A DNA stretch of 64,000 bases from Bacteroidota bacterium (GTDB taxonomy: Bacteria; Bacteroidota; Ignavibacteria; Ignavibacteriales; Ignavibacteriaceae). This document shows, piece by piece, positions 6,206-13,491 of the stretch. Where the stretch lies: the NCBI GenBank assembly GCA_021824145.1, contig JAKALM010000005.1, positions 1 through 64,000 of the forward strand. Direction: 5' to 3'. Each line of letters starts with the position of its first letter. Within the stretch, counting starts at the first letter, position 1. The notes under the pieces are model-generated. The model saw only the letters and a list, made by a program, of their open reading frames with translations, made no database searches and was not told the DNA's origin. The position numbers were made by a program, and so were the translations under genes.

Positions 6206-7216
6206 TTAGTTATTTAGCTTATTTACAGAATCCATTAAATCTTCACTTCTTAAATGAGAATATATTGAAGTTATCCTAAGGTCACTGTGTCCAAGTAATT
6301 TCTGTATTGAATAAATTGAAACACCAGATTGAACAAGCCATGAAGCAAAAGTATGACGTAGGCTATGAACATTTAGTTTATGGTTAAGACCGGATTTAAT
6401 TATAATCTTCTTAAACTTGTGTGAAATGAATTGCTGTTTAATCGGTTCACTGTTATAGGTAAAGACAAAATCAGACTTTTCGTTTATTTGTCTTTCGGTT
6501 ACAACTTGCAATGCTTTTAAGTTCAATGGAACGTTTCTTATCTTTTTACTTTTGGTTAAGTGATTCCTGTTATCGAGTATTACTAAACGGTTCTTAAAAT
6601 CTATTTGACTCCAGCGCAAAGTAATTAATTCCATTTCCCTAAGTCCGGTATTTATCCCGAAAATAAAAAGGTCTCTTAGGTCTTTGCTATCAGTAGCAGT
6701 GAGCAATATTTGAAAATCTGTTTCACTGAAAAACAAAGGTAATTTTTCCGGCAGTTTAATTCTCTTTAATCCTTTTACGGGATTCTCAGTTAAATATTTC
6801 TTACCTAAAGCATAATTTATTAATACCGATAAATAAGCGAACTCTCTTTTTACAACGTAAGGGGAAACTTGTTTCATTCTTTCTTGTGTGTAATCGGAAA
6901 GTTTGTCTTTGTTAAGGTCGGTCAATGGAATATTTCCACAATAATTAATAAGGTTATTGAAAAATGATTTGATTGATTTAGTAGTGTTGATTGAATGAAT
7001 AGATTCCGAGTATTTCAAGTATTCAAAAGCAAAGTCCTTTAACAATATTGGAATTGTTTTTAGTGATTCTCTTTCTTTGAGTTTTTGCCTAAATGAAGTA
7101 AGGAAAGATAAAGCTTCACTTTTTAATTTCGTTTTGGTTGAGATGCAAGTTTTCTTACTGAAACTATTCTCATAGAAGATATAATAAATGCCATTTGACC
7201 GCTTAGAAAGATACAT
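6206..7216 (-). CDS. tyrosine recombinase (site-specific integrase)
   Basis: A 336-residue integrase with the usual three parts: an N-terminal arm-binding region (about 1-55), a SAM-like core-binding helical domain (about 58-150), and a catalytic domain (about 165-330). The catalytic set is complete: Arg193 in TGLREME, a Lys near 224, His284 and Arg287 in HSLRHTF, His310 in LLGHSD, and nucleophile Tyr319 in ITSIYSHL. TTGGAG nine bases upstream fixes the start. It catalyses integration and excision between the 63-bp repeats. Its start lies 82 bp from attR and it reads into the element, so it stays with the element on excision. No excisionase is recognised, though one of the small basic genes could serve. 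Confidence 0.95.
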   Translation of the reverse strand: MYLSKRSNGIYYIFYENSFSKKTCISTKTKLKSEALSFLTSFRQKLKERESLKTIPILLKDFAFEYLKYSESIHSINTTKSIKSFFNNLINYCGNIPLTDLNKDKLSDYTQERMKQVSPYVVKREFAYLSVLINYALGKKYLTENPVKGLKRIKLPEKLPLFFSETDFQILLTATDSKDLRDLFIFGINTGLREMELITLRWSQIDFKNRLVILDNRNHLTKSKKIRNVPLNLKALQVVTERQINEKSDFVFTYNSEPIKQQFISHKFKKIIIKSGLNHKLNVHSLRHTFASWLVQSGVSIYSIQKLLGHSDLRITSIYSHLRSEDLMDSVNKLNN

Positions 7217-7266
7217 TTGAAAAACTCCAATCTAAGCCCAAAGAATTGAAAATCTTTAATCAAAAA

Positions 7267-7274
7267 AGTAATCA
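7267..7274. promoter_or_regulatory. candidate integrase arm-type site, right end
   Basis: A single AGTAATCA between the integrase start and attR matches the two copies at 228-247 near attL. Assignment as an arm site is by repetition and position. Confidence 0.35.
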
Positions 7275-7297
7275 CCGGTCTGTAAGTCCTTTAATTT

Positions 7298-7360
7298 GTC
7301 GGTAGAGCAAAGGACTGAAAATCCTTGTGTCGGCGGTTCGATTCCGTCTCTGCCCACGTT
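7298..7360 (+). repeat. attR: right 63-bp direct repeat
   Basis: This stretch is identical to 68-130. It represents the original chromosomal 3' end of tRNA-Phe. It lacks the acceptor 5' strand and half of the D arm and is therefore not a tRNA gene. Confidence 0.93.
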
Positions 7361-7365
7361 CCTTT

Positions 7366-7397
7366 AGAGGCTGATACCGACAGCCTCTTTTAATTTT
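7366..7397 (+). terminator. native tRNA-Phe terminator, displaced
   Basis: AGAGGCTG (7366-7373) pairs perfectly with CAGCCTCT (7381-7388) around a 7-nt loop, followed by TTTTAATTTT. It starts just after attR, where the tRNA-Phe gene would have ended before integration. Confidence 0.85.
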
Positions 7398-7621
7398 AAA
7401 GAGAATCTTAACAACCTATTACCGATATTTTAGTGAAGTTGTTTTCTGCCGTTTATGGCAGCAGTACTTTCTTGGCGGTTTGATGGAGTTTATCTCGACT
7501 TGGCGGATCTCTGCCCACAAAATCCCTTATAATATAATATCTTACAGATATTTCTCACATTATTCTCAGACTAATTACATTTGAACCTGGTAAGTTTTAG
7601 TCATTTTTATTTAATTAACCG

Positions 7622-7775
7622 GTTGTGTGAATTAGAAAATGTTTAGATTAAAACTGTTAAAACAGTTTCAAACAGGTATTTTGGTTTTCATTAACCCACT
7701 GATTAATCCGTGGGTTAATAGAAAAAAATACTAGATCATAACCGTTTCAACGGTTTACAACTTAATTCACACAAC
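7622..7775. repeat. cluster of nested palindromes
   Basis: An outer 13-bp perfect inverted repeat (GTTGTGTGAATTA at 7622-7634 and its complement at 7763-7775) encloses three further hairpins: AAACTGTT-aa-AACAGTTT (7651-7668), a 9-bp stem TTAACCCAC/GTGGGTTAA (7691-7718) and AACCGT-ttca-ACGGTT (7740-7755). A related motif, CCTGTTGTGCGGATT, recurs just after at 7793-7807. The whole would fold as a multi-branched structure. It may be a REP/BIME-type cluster acted on by a transposase like that at 8140. Confidence 0.6.
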
Positions 7776-7863
7776 GAGTTTAATTAATAAAACCTGTTGT
7801 GCGGATTAAAAATTAATCATAGAAAACTGTTTAAGCAATTACTAAATAAAAGAGTGATTTAAT

Positions 7864-7997
7864 AAGGAATTGTCCCAAAAGTAATGTTGTCATCACGAGA
7901 GAAGCAAAGTGATCTGAATTTTGAATTAAAAACAAAAGATTGCTTCGTCGTTTCATTCCTCGCAATGACTTCTTCTCTACTTTTTGGACAGCCCCTT
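7864..7997. mobile_element. MITE-like palindromic repeat, about 134 bp
   Basis: The ends match as an imperfect 20-bp inverted repeat (7864-7883 against 7978-7997, 16 of 20 positions). Inside, GTCATCACGAG faces CTCGCAATGAC in inverted orientation, the pattern of a widespread non-coding repeat with GTCATTGCGAG arms. TTAAT occurs at both flanks (7859-7863 and 7996-8000), possibly a target duplication although it overlaps the right arm. No protein is encoded. Transposition history is inferred. Confidence 0.6.
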
Positions 7998-8020
7998 AAT
8001 TATAAATTGATAAAAATAAA

Positions 8021-8097
8021 TATTTAGGATCATCATAAATGATTTTCCTAAATATAATTTTTTATATTATTTGTAGGAATTTCATTTATGAAATCCT
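8021..8097. repeat. two REP-like palindromes before the REP transposase
   Basis: TATTTAGGA (8021-8029) pairs with TCCTAAATA (8046-8054), with ATCAT/ATGAT stacked inside. A second palindrome, 8075-8085 against 8088-8097, has one bulged base and shares the AGGA...TCCT ends. REP-associated transposases are usually flanked by such imperfect palindromes, and these lie 43-120 bp before the transposase relict. Confidence 0.55.
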
Positions 8098-8139
8098 TAA
8101 TAAATAAACATAACATTATCCGATTGAATTGGGGCGAAT

Positions 8140-8538
8140 ATGCAGTACAAAAAATATAAACAATACAGATTACCGGGTTATGATTATTCTGAAGAGGGAA
8201 ATTATTTTGTTACAATCTGCACATTTAACCGAGAAGAATATTTCGGTGAAATCATTAATGACGAAATGATATTATCAGATGCAGGCAAAATTGTAGGTCA
8301 AATATGGAATGAAATCCCAAATAAATTTGAAAATGTAAAATTAGATGTACATCAAATTATGCCGGATCATTTTCATGGGATAATAACAATAAAATCTGAA
8401 TGCCATAGGAATTTAGTAAATCAGGAGAATTTGACCCGTCTATTAGACGCGCAGGTAAATCAAAAGAATTTGATAAATCAAAAGAATATTACAATCGAAA
8501 AAAATTTTACTTTCAAACCTGCATATTTTTTCTATTAG
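8140..8538 (+). pseudogene. truncated REP-associated tyrosine transposase (Y1/HUH family)
   Basis: The first about 88 residues (MQYKKYKQYRLPGYDYSEEG onward) match the N-terminal half of REP-associated transposases: the YFVTICTFNREEYFG strand, and the metal-binding HUH motif in MPDHFHGIIT. The expected second half, including the region with the catalytic Tyr, is absent. After residue about 90 the frame becomes Asn/Gln/Lys-rich low-complexity sequence made of three copies of an AATCAAAAGAAT-like unit, then stops at 132 residues; full-length members are usually about 150-200. These enzymes cut single-stranded DNA at REP palindromes. This copy is almost surely inactive. Confidence 0.8.
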
Positions 8539-8566
8539 TATTTGATTGCAAAGGAAATGTAAATCT

Positions 8567-9487
8567 TTATTCAATGTTTAATTTCTTCTTTAGAATGGTT
8601 GACCGTATTGTGTTTTCAGAATTAGCCCAAAGCAGGCCCAAAAGAACTAATAAGCTTCCCAGCAGTTCATTAGTCGAAAGTTTTTCATTATAAAATACCC
8701 AGCCGACATAAAGTGCAATAATTGGCGTAATGAATGAAATTAATGAGAGTACTACCACATTTATTCTTTTTAACAACCAGTAATAAGAAGTAAATGTTAC
8801 AATGCTTCCAAATAAAGCTAGATATAAAACTGAACCCACAGCAGGCAAATCAAATTTTATTTTATTCATGTTTTCAATAAAGAATCCTAGAATTAACAAC
8901 ATGATGCCAGACAATAACATGGGCACAAAATTCATACTTAAAGGATTTAAGTGGCCGCCGTACTTTTTAATAATAACAGCATTTAATGCCTGCAAACATG
9001 CACTTAAAACTATTGCTGTAATTCCTAAAGTATAAGAAGCATAATTCAAACTTAAGGTATCTGAAAAGATTATAATTATTCCTAAAAATCCAAGAACAAT
9101 TCCGCTGATTTTGAAAAAGCCTATCTTTTCAGAAGATATATAAAAATATGAAAACAAGACTATAAAAAACGGTTCAATTGCAAATAGTACTGAAGCAAGC
9201 CCCGATGGAATAAATTGCTCAGCCCAATATACTAATCCGTAAGGCAGAGAATATGAAAAAAAAATCATTACTAAATACATTTGAATTGATCGTTTATCTT
9301 TTTGAATTTGGATCTTTGCAACTTTAAGAAAGAGCAGTATGAAAGCAGCAGCAACAATAAATCTAATCCCCGCGGATAGAAATGGAGTTAAAGATTCCAA
9401 GCTAGCTTTTATTGCTAACCAGGTTGTTCCCCAGATTAGGCAAACTAATGCATAGACTAAAAATATTCTTATCCTGCTATCAAACAC
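8567..9487 (-). CDS. EamA (DMT superfamily) transporter
   Basis: A 306-residue integral membrane protein with about ten hydrophobic segments arranged as two EamA repeats (about 10-140 and 155-290). It begins with the typical ALVCLIWGTTWLAIKASLE stretch, and the second repeat has SPIIALYVGW-like sequence near 255. Drug/metabolite transporters of this type export amino acids, nucleobases or metabolites from the cytoplasm; the substrate cannot be told. It stands alone, convergent to the transposase relict. The window has a second member at 28861-29712 with low similarity by eye. Confidence 0.88.
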   Translation of the reverse strand: MFDSRIRIFLVYALVCLIWGTTWLAIKASLESLTPFLSAGIRFIVAAAFILLFLKVAKIQIQKDKRSIQMYLVMIFFSYSLPYGLVYWAEQFIPSGLASVLFAIEPFFIVLFSYFYISSEKIGFFKISGIVLGFLGIIIIFSDTLSLNYASYTLGITAIVLSACLQALNAVIIKKYGGHLNPLSMNFVPMLLSGIMLLILGFFIENMNKIKFDLPAVGSVLYLALFGSIVTFTSYYWLLKRINVVVLSLISFITPIIALYVGWVFYNEKLSTNELLGSLLVLLGLLWANSENTIRSTILKKKLNIE

Positions 9488-10035
9488 TATATTGCCATGT
9501 AAGTTTAAAAAAAATAATATTCGCTGCTCTGTAGTTAAGAAAAATATTTAAATCAAATTACAACCTTTTCTGTTTGCGCTCAAATAAATTATGTAATAAT
9601 CTTAAGGTATATCCATTAAATATTTAATAAAGTCCAGACTTGAGTTATAAATATGGAATGCCATTTTTAGGATAAAATAATTTTTATAAAACGTGCTGCA
9701 AATCTTATTTCAACTATTCGGATAAATTTTTGACTTAAACTTTCTCTTAACTAAAATTAAACTTTCACGATAATAAAATTAGATATAAACAAACAAAAAA
9801 ATCATCTCTTATTTTGCATTTACGCGTGTTCTACAACTAGATTATAATTATAAATAATTGTTAATAGTAGAAATAAAAAATGTTTTTACGAGCACAACAT
9901 TGCTGTTTAATTCTTAATATTATTTAAACAAAATTATGGGTATATATTTCTACAAAAAATAATCAATTAAAATTTTATTAAAAGTAAATATTAATAATTA
10001 TAAAGACTAAAAAATAAAATAGGGTTATAGAAACT
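9488..10035. other. 548-bp AT-rich intergenic region
   Basis: The region lies between divergent genes (EamA transporter and the prkA operon) and must hold promoters for both. It is very AT-rich and I see no gene, RNA or clear operator. The unusual length in front of the prkA operon suggests room for regulated promoters. Confidence 0.5.
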
Positions 10036-12099
10036 ATGCAAACAAATGGAAAAACACTCGACTCATATATGCTGGAGCTGAAACAAGGTCAACACAGGTT
10101 TGAAAATATTTTTGAATCGCTTGCCAGGATGTTATTCAACGATCCTGGATTTATCAAGCCTGTAATTGTAAATGGAAAAAGTACGTACGACTTTACACAA
10201 TTCCGTGCAGGCAAAAAACATATCATAGGATTGTTTGAAGTGATCAACAAGTTTGTTGCTTTTATAAAAGATGCTGCTGAAAACGGCGAAAGCAAGGAAA
10301 TGGCTTTTGTACTTGTTGGCGAACCTGGCAATGGAAAAACATTTTTTGTTGATTTCGTATCATCAATGTACAGAAAATATATTTCAATACCAGAGAATAA
10401 TAAATATACTTTCCGCTTCAAACTGCCGGAGGATTTAGATGGTTATGGAAAAATCAGATTGATTGAATCCCAAACGTATGAAGATCCTGTAGTACTATTT
10501 ATGAATCTTTATAATAAAATTGATGACAACAAAGAAAATTTATCTAAGCTTGATTTCGATGACCCGCAGATAGAAAAATTTTTTAATAACTATCGTTCTC
10601 TTGGTGCTGATACAGAATTTATTCTGAAAGATTTAATAAATTATTATGATGATGACGTAGAAAAAGTTAAAGAGTGTATTGAGATTGTTAAAGTGCCAAT
10701 TAGTGAAACTTTAGGAACAATAACTGGAAAATATCCGGCAAAAGATAAGCTGACCAGCAGCGGAGTTGATTTAGTCGGGGAAGAAAGTATTCAGCGGCTT
10801 CTGCATATAACAAATTCAAATAACCCATACCGTTTTGATTTAAGAAGAGGCGCTCTTGCCCGTGTTGCTTGCGGCGGAATTCACTTTGCAGATGAAATCT
10901 TTAAGAACAAAACTGATTTACTAAAAATTTACCTTGGCGTAGTTCAAAATAGAGTAATAGAGATTGATGCATTCAAGTGGCCCATTGATACTTTAATTAT
11001 TGCAACCAGCAATAATGCAGATGTTCAAAACTACCGGGCAAATGATGAAGAAAAACCAATCCTTGATAGATGTAAGTTTTGCTACGTTGCTCATAATACA
11101 AATTACAAGCTTCAGGAAGAATTGACTAAATACGCTCTTGGTGAAGGAGATAAAACAACATTCGTCGGCGATAAATTACACATTGATCCAAACTTGACTT
11201 ACACATTATCAGTAATAGTTACTTTAAGCAGATTGCCGAGAGCAGAAGATAAATTAACTCCAATTGAAATGATGAAGCTTGCAGCCGGCGAAGTTGCCGG
11301 AGAGAAAAGCGTAAAAACTTTAGCAGAAATTGTTGATCAATTAGAGCATGAATCCGATACAACAAAAAGATTCGGTCAGAAAGGGCTTGGTCAGCGTGAC
11401 TTGGCAAGAATGATAAACACACAGCGCGGTTATTCTGAAACGAACGAAGGGAAATGTATGTTCAGCTTAAATGTTTTTAAAGCTGCTGAAGAAGTTATTC
11501 TCGATTATGTTCAGGATAATACAGAGAGGGCAAAATATTTTGAGGATTTAAAAATTGCCAAAGACCTTTACCGGAAGAGAATTCGTACTGAAATGTTTAA
11601 TGCTTTTATGGATGAGCCGGAGGCAATTAAAAAAGATGTAATGATGTATGTTAATATGATTGTCGGTATGGGGCGTTCCGATTTGGGCCCCGATAAAATA
11701 ATTACTTACCGCGACCCACAGACGAAAAAAATGCAGCCGATTAAAATAGATGAGCGTTTCGTAAATGCTGTTGAAAATGAATTGGAAATGAAAACTCAAG
11801 AACAGAAAGAATCATTCCGCGGACAGATAAGAAAAATTTATGCACAGCGATTACAAACTGACAAGAATTACGATTTTATGGATAACGTTGATCTTGTAAA
11901 AGCTGTTACCGATACAAGATTAAATTCAGATATTGCATCGGCTGGCGGGCTTGTTGGCGCACTTGCAAATCGAACAAATGAAGATAATGAAAAGCTATAT
12001 AACCGCATTGTTACAACAATGAAAAATAAATTAGGATATTGTACAACTTGTGCCCAAAAAACAATTGAATTTTTCTGTACACAAGATCATCAATCTTAA
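10036..12099 (+). CDS. prkA: PrkA-family serine protein kinase / AAA+ ATPase
   Basis: A 687-residue homologue of PrkA/YeaG. An N-terminal AAA+ PrkA domain occupies about 15-400, with Walker A GEPGNGKT at 95-102 and an acidic ADEIFKNK stretch near 297 that is probably Walker B. A C-terminal PrkA kinase-like domain (about 430-680) ends with a GYCTTCAQKTIEFFC cysteine cluster. Known relatives in E. coli (YeaG) and Bacillus (PrkA) act in starvation and sporulation signalling, probably as cytoplasmic kinases or proteases. It is the first gene of a four-gene rightward run: YeaH follows after 18 bp, then SpoVR after 6 bp. This gene order is the conserved prkA-yeaH-spoVR arrangement. Length is slightly above the usual about 640 residues. 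Confidence 0.93.
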   Translation: MQTNGKTLDSYMLELKQGQHRFENIFESLARMLFNDPGFIKPVIVNGKSTYDFTQFRAGKKHIIGLFEVINKFVAFIKDAAENGESKEMAFVLVGEPGNGKTFFVDFVSSMYRKYISIPENNKYTFRFKLPEDLDGYGKIRLIESQTYEDPVVLFMNLYNKIDDNKENLSKLDFDDPQIEKFFNNYRSLGADTEFILKDLINYYDDDVEKVKECIEIVKVPISETLGTITGKYPAKDKLTSSGVDLVGEESIQRLLHITNSNNPYRFDLRRGALARVACGGIHFADEIFKNKTDLLKIYLGVVQNRVIEIDAFKWPIDTLIIATSNNADVQNYRANDEEKPILDRCKFCYVAHNTNYKLQEELTKYALGEGDKTTFVGDKLHIDPNLTYTLSVIVTLSRLPRAEDKLTPIEMMKLAAGEVAGEKSVKTLAEIVDQLEHESDTTKRFGQKGLGQRDLARMINTQRGYSETNEGKCMFSLNVFKAAEEVILDYVQDNTERAKYFEDLKIAKDLYRKRIRTEMFNAFMDEPEAIKKDVMMYVNMIVGMGRSDLGPDKIITYRDPQTKKMQPIKIDERFVNAVENELEMKTQEQKESFRGQIRKIYAQRLQTDKNYDFMDNVDLVKAVTDTRLNSDIASAGGLVGALANRTNEDNEKLYNRIVTTMKNKLGYCTTCAQKTIEFFCTQDHQS

Positions 12100-12117
12100 C
12101 GATTAGAAATTTTAATT

Positions 12118-13485
12118 ATGACTGATTCTGAAAAAATGGATTTAATTCCAAAGGGAAAAAAGAAAGCCAAGAAGTTAGAAGAAAAAATAATTGAAGAAAC
12201 AAAAAATAATATTTCTCCATTTAACGATTCTTCGAAATTTCCGTATTCTCTAAGGCAGCCCAAAAGCTTTTATGAATATCGTGATAATGATATTCTGCTT
12301 CACTTTAATGTAGAAAGCACAACGCAAAGCCGGCTGTTCACACTTGACAAGCTGCTTGAGCGTGATAAGCTAAGAGAGAAAGACGGATTTCCGAGAAAAA
12401 TAAAATTAGGCAGGTTGGTAAAGCCTTCAAAAGACGGCAAAGGTAAAACGATAATAATTCCAACTACTAATGAAGAAAAATTTTATCATTGGAATGGCGC
12501 TCCCACCGGTGGCGAAGGCTCTAGCACAGGCGGAAACGGCGAAGAAGAAGAAGGCGAAATTATTGAGGAAGAATCTTTACGTGAAGATGAAGGCGAAGGG
12601 CAAGGCGCCGGGCAGGGGAAAGGCGGACAGCACGGAATGGGTGCAGAAGCTTATGAGATAGGAAAAATTCTTACCGAGCAATTCGAACTTCCAAACATAA
12701 AAGAAAAAGGTAAGAAAACTTCTCTTACAAAATTCACTTATGAATTAACAGATAAGTTCCGCGGGCATGGGCAGATTATTGATAAAAAATCGACTTTGAA
12801 ACAAGTTGTAAAAACTAATCTAGCTCTTGGCAACATTTCAGCTGACGAACCGATTGATTCAACTAAGATGATTATAACTCCGAATGACCGTGTTTATCAT
12901 ATCCTATCGCGCGAAAGAGATTTTGAATCTCAAGCGATTGTTTTTTTCTTAAGAGATTATTCAGGTTCAATGCAGGGCAAGCCGACTGAAGTAGTTGTTA
13001 CTCAGCATATCTATATAAACAGCTGGCTTGTTTATCAATACAAGCGGCAAGTTGTAAGCAGGTTTATTGTTCACGATACCGAAGCCGAAGAAGTTCCGGA
13101 TTTTTATACTTACTTTAATAAATCAGTAGCAGGCGGAACAGATGTTTCTTCGGCATATGCAATGGTAAATAAGATTGTTGAAGAAGAACATCTTGCAAGA
13201 GATTTTAATATTTATGTTTTCCATGGAACTGACGGCGACGATTGGGTAGATGATGAAATGAAATCAATAAAAGAGCTGGAGAAGATATTGAAATATGCCA
13301 GTCGTGTTGGAATTACAATTGCCGAAAATAATTTTTCTTCCCATAATAACACTGTTGTAGAAAATTATATTAAAGAATCTAAGCTTCTTGAAAAATATCC
13401 GGATGTTCTTCATTTAGATTCTTTTATTGCGTCAGAAGCCAATGAAGAAAGAATAGTGAAGGGAATAAAAGTTTTAATAAGTTAA
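12118..13485 (+). CDS. yeaH: DUF444 / YeaH family VWA-like protein
   Basis: A 455-residue member of UPF0229/DUF444. The N-terminal part (about 40-125) includes basic sequence, then comes a Gly/Glu-rich flexible linker (about 127-175), then a von Willebrand A-like domain with the MIDAS motif DYSGSM at 280-285 and a GGTD segment near 341 (VAGGTDVSSAY). In the family the protein works with the PrkA kinase, and in many bacteria the two genes are adjacent, as here. Likely cytoplasmic. The linker is more strongly acidic and glycine-rich than most of the window's proteins. Function beyond partnership with PrkA is unknown. Confidence 0.93.
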   Translation: MTDSEKMDLIPKGKKKAKKLEEKIIEETKNNISPFNDSSKFPYSLRQPKSFYEYRDNDILLHFNVESTTQSRLFTLDKLLERDKLREKDGFPRKIKLGRLVKPSKDGKGKTIIIPTTNEEKFYHWNGAPTGGEGSSTGGNGEEEEGEIIEEESLREDEGEGQGAGQGKGGQHGMGAEAYEIGKILTEQFELPNIKEKGKKTSLTKFTYELTDKFRGHGQIIDKKSTLKQVVKTNLALGNISADEPIDSTKMIITPNDRVYHILSRERDFESQAIVFFLRDYSGSMQGKPTEVVVTQHIYINSWLVYQYKRQVVSRFIVHDTEAEEVPDFYTYFNKSVAGGTDVSSAYAMVNKIVEEEHLARDFNIYVFHGTDGDDWVDDEMKSIKELEKILKYASRVGITIAENNFSSHNNTVVENYIKESKLLEKYPDVLHLDSFIASEANEERIVKGIKVLIS

Positions 13486-13491
13486 GCAGCT

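Larger units (their letters stand above)
68..7360. mobile_element. 7.2-kb integrative element inserted in tRNA-Phe
   Basis: The element is delimited by perfect 63-bp repeats whose starts are 7230 bp apart. It contains a tyrosine integrase transcribed leftward from just inside the right end, eight rightward small genes (542-5671) and one leftward gene (5688-6044). None of the cargo is recognisable as phage structural, conjugative or resistance genes. Most cargo genes have clear Shine-Dalgarno sequences and several overlap, unlike many host genes nearby such as kgd. The size, integrase and small unknown genes fit a satellite, an integrated plasmid or a minimal genomic island; which of these is not decidable here. 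Excision would restore a single tRNA-Phe with the native terminator at 7366. Confidence 0.9.
7361..8139. other. repeat-rich non-coding region after the element
   Basis: About 780 bp without a gene. It holds the displaced tRNA terminator (7366-7397), a possible degraded att footprint (7446-7518), a cluster of nested palindromes (7622-7775), a MITE-like repeat (7864-7997) and REP-like palindromes (8021-8097) leading to a truncated REP transposase. Confidence 0.7.

Noticed and set aside
68-7360. Prophage
   Set aside because: No capsid, portal, terminase, tail or lysis gene is visible; only an integrase and small unknown genes.
2746-7390. Shared 9-mer AGCCTCTTT in the leader (2746-2754) and in the native tRNA terminator (7382-7390)
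   Set aside because: Short, terminator-like and likely chance in AT-rich sequence; no longer match extends from it.
7361-8139. CRISPR array in the repeat-rich region
   Set aside because: The repeats are palindromes of different sequence and irregular spacing, with no regular repeat-spacer pattern and no cas genes in the window.
8395-8538. Low-complexity end of the transposase relict as a functional domain
   Set aside because: It consists of three copies of a short AAT/CAAAAG unit and does not resemble the family's C-terminal half.
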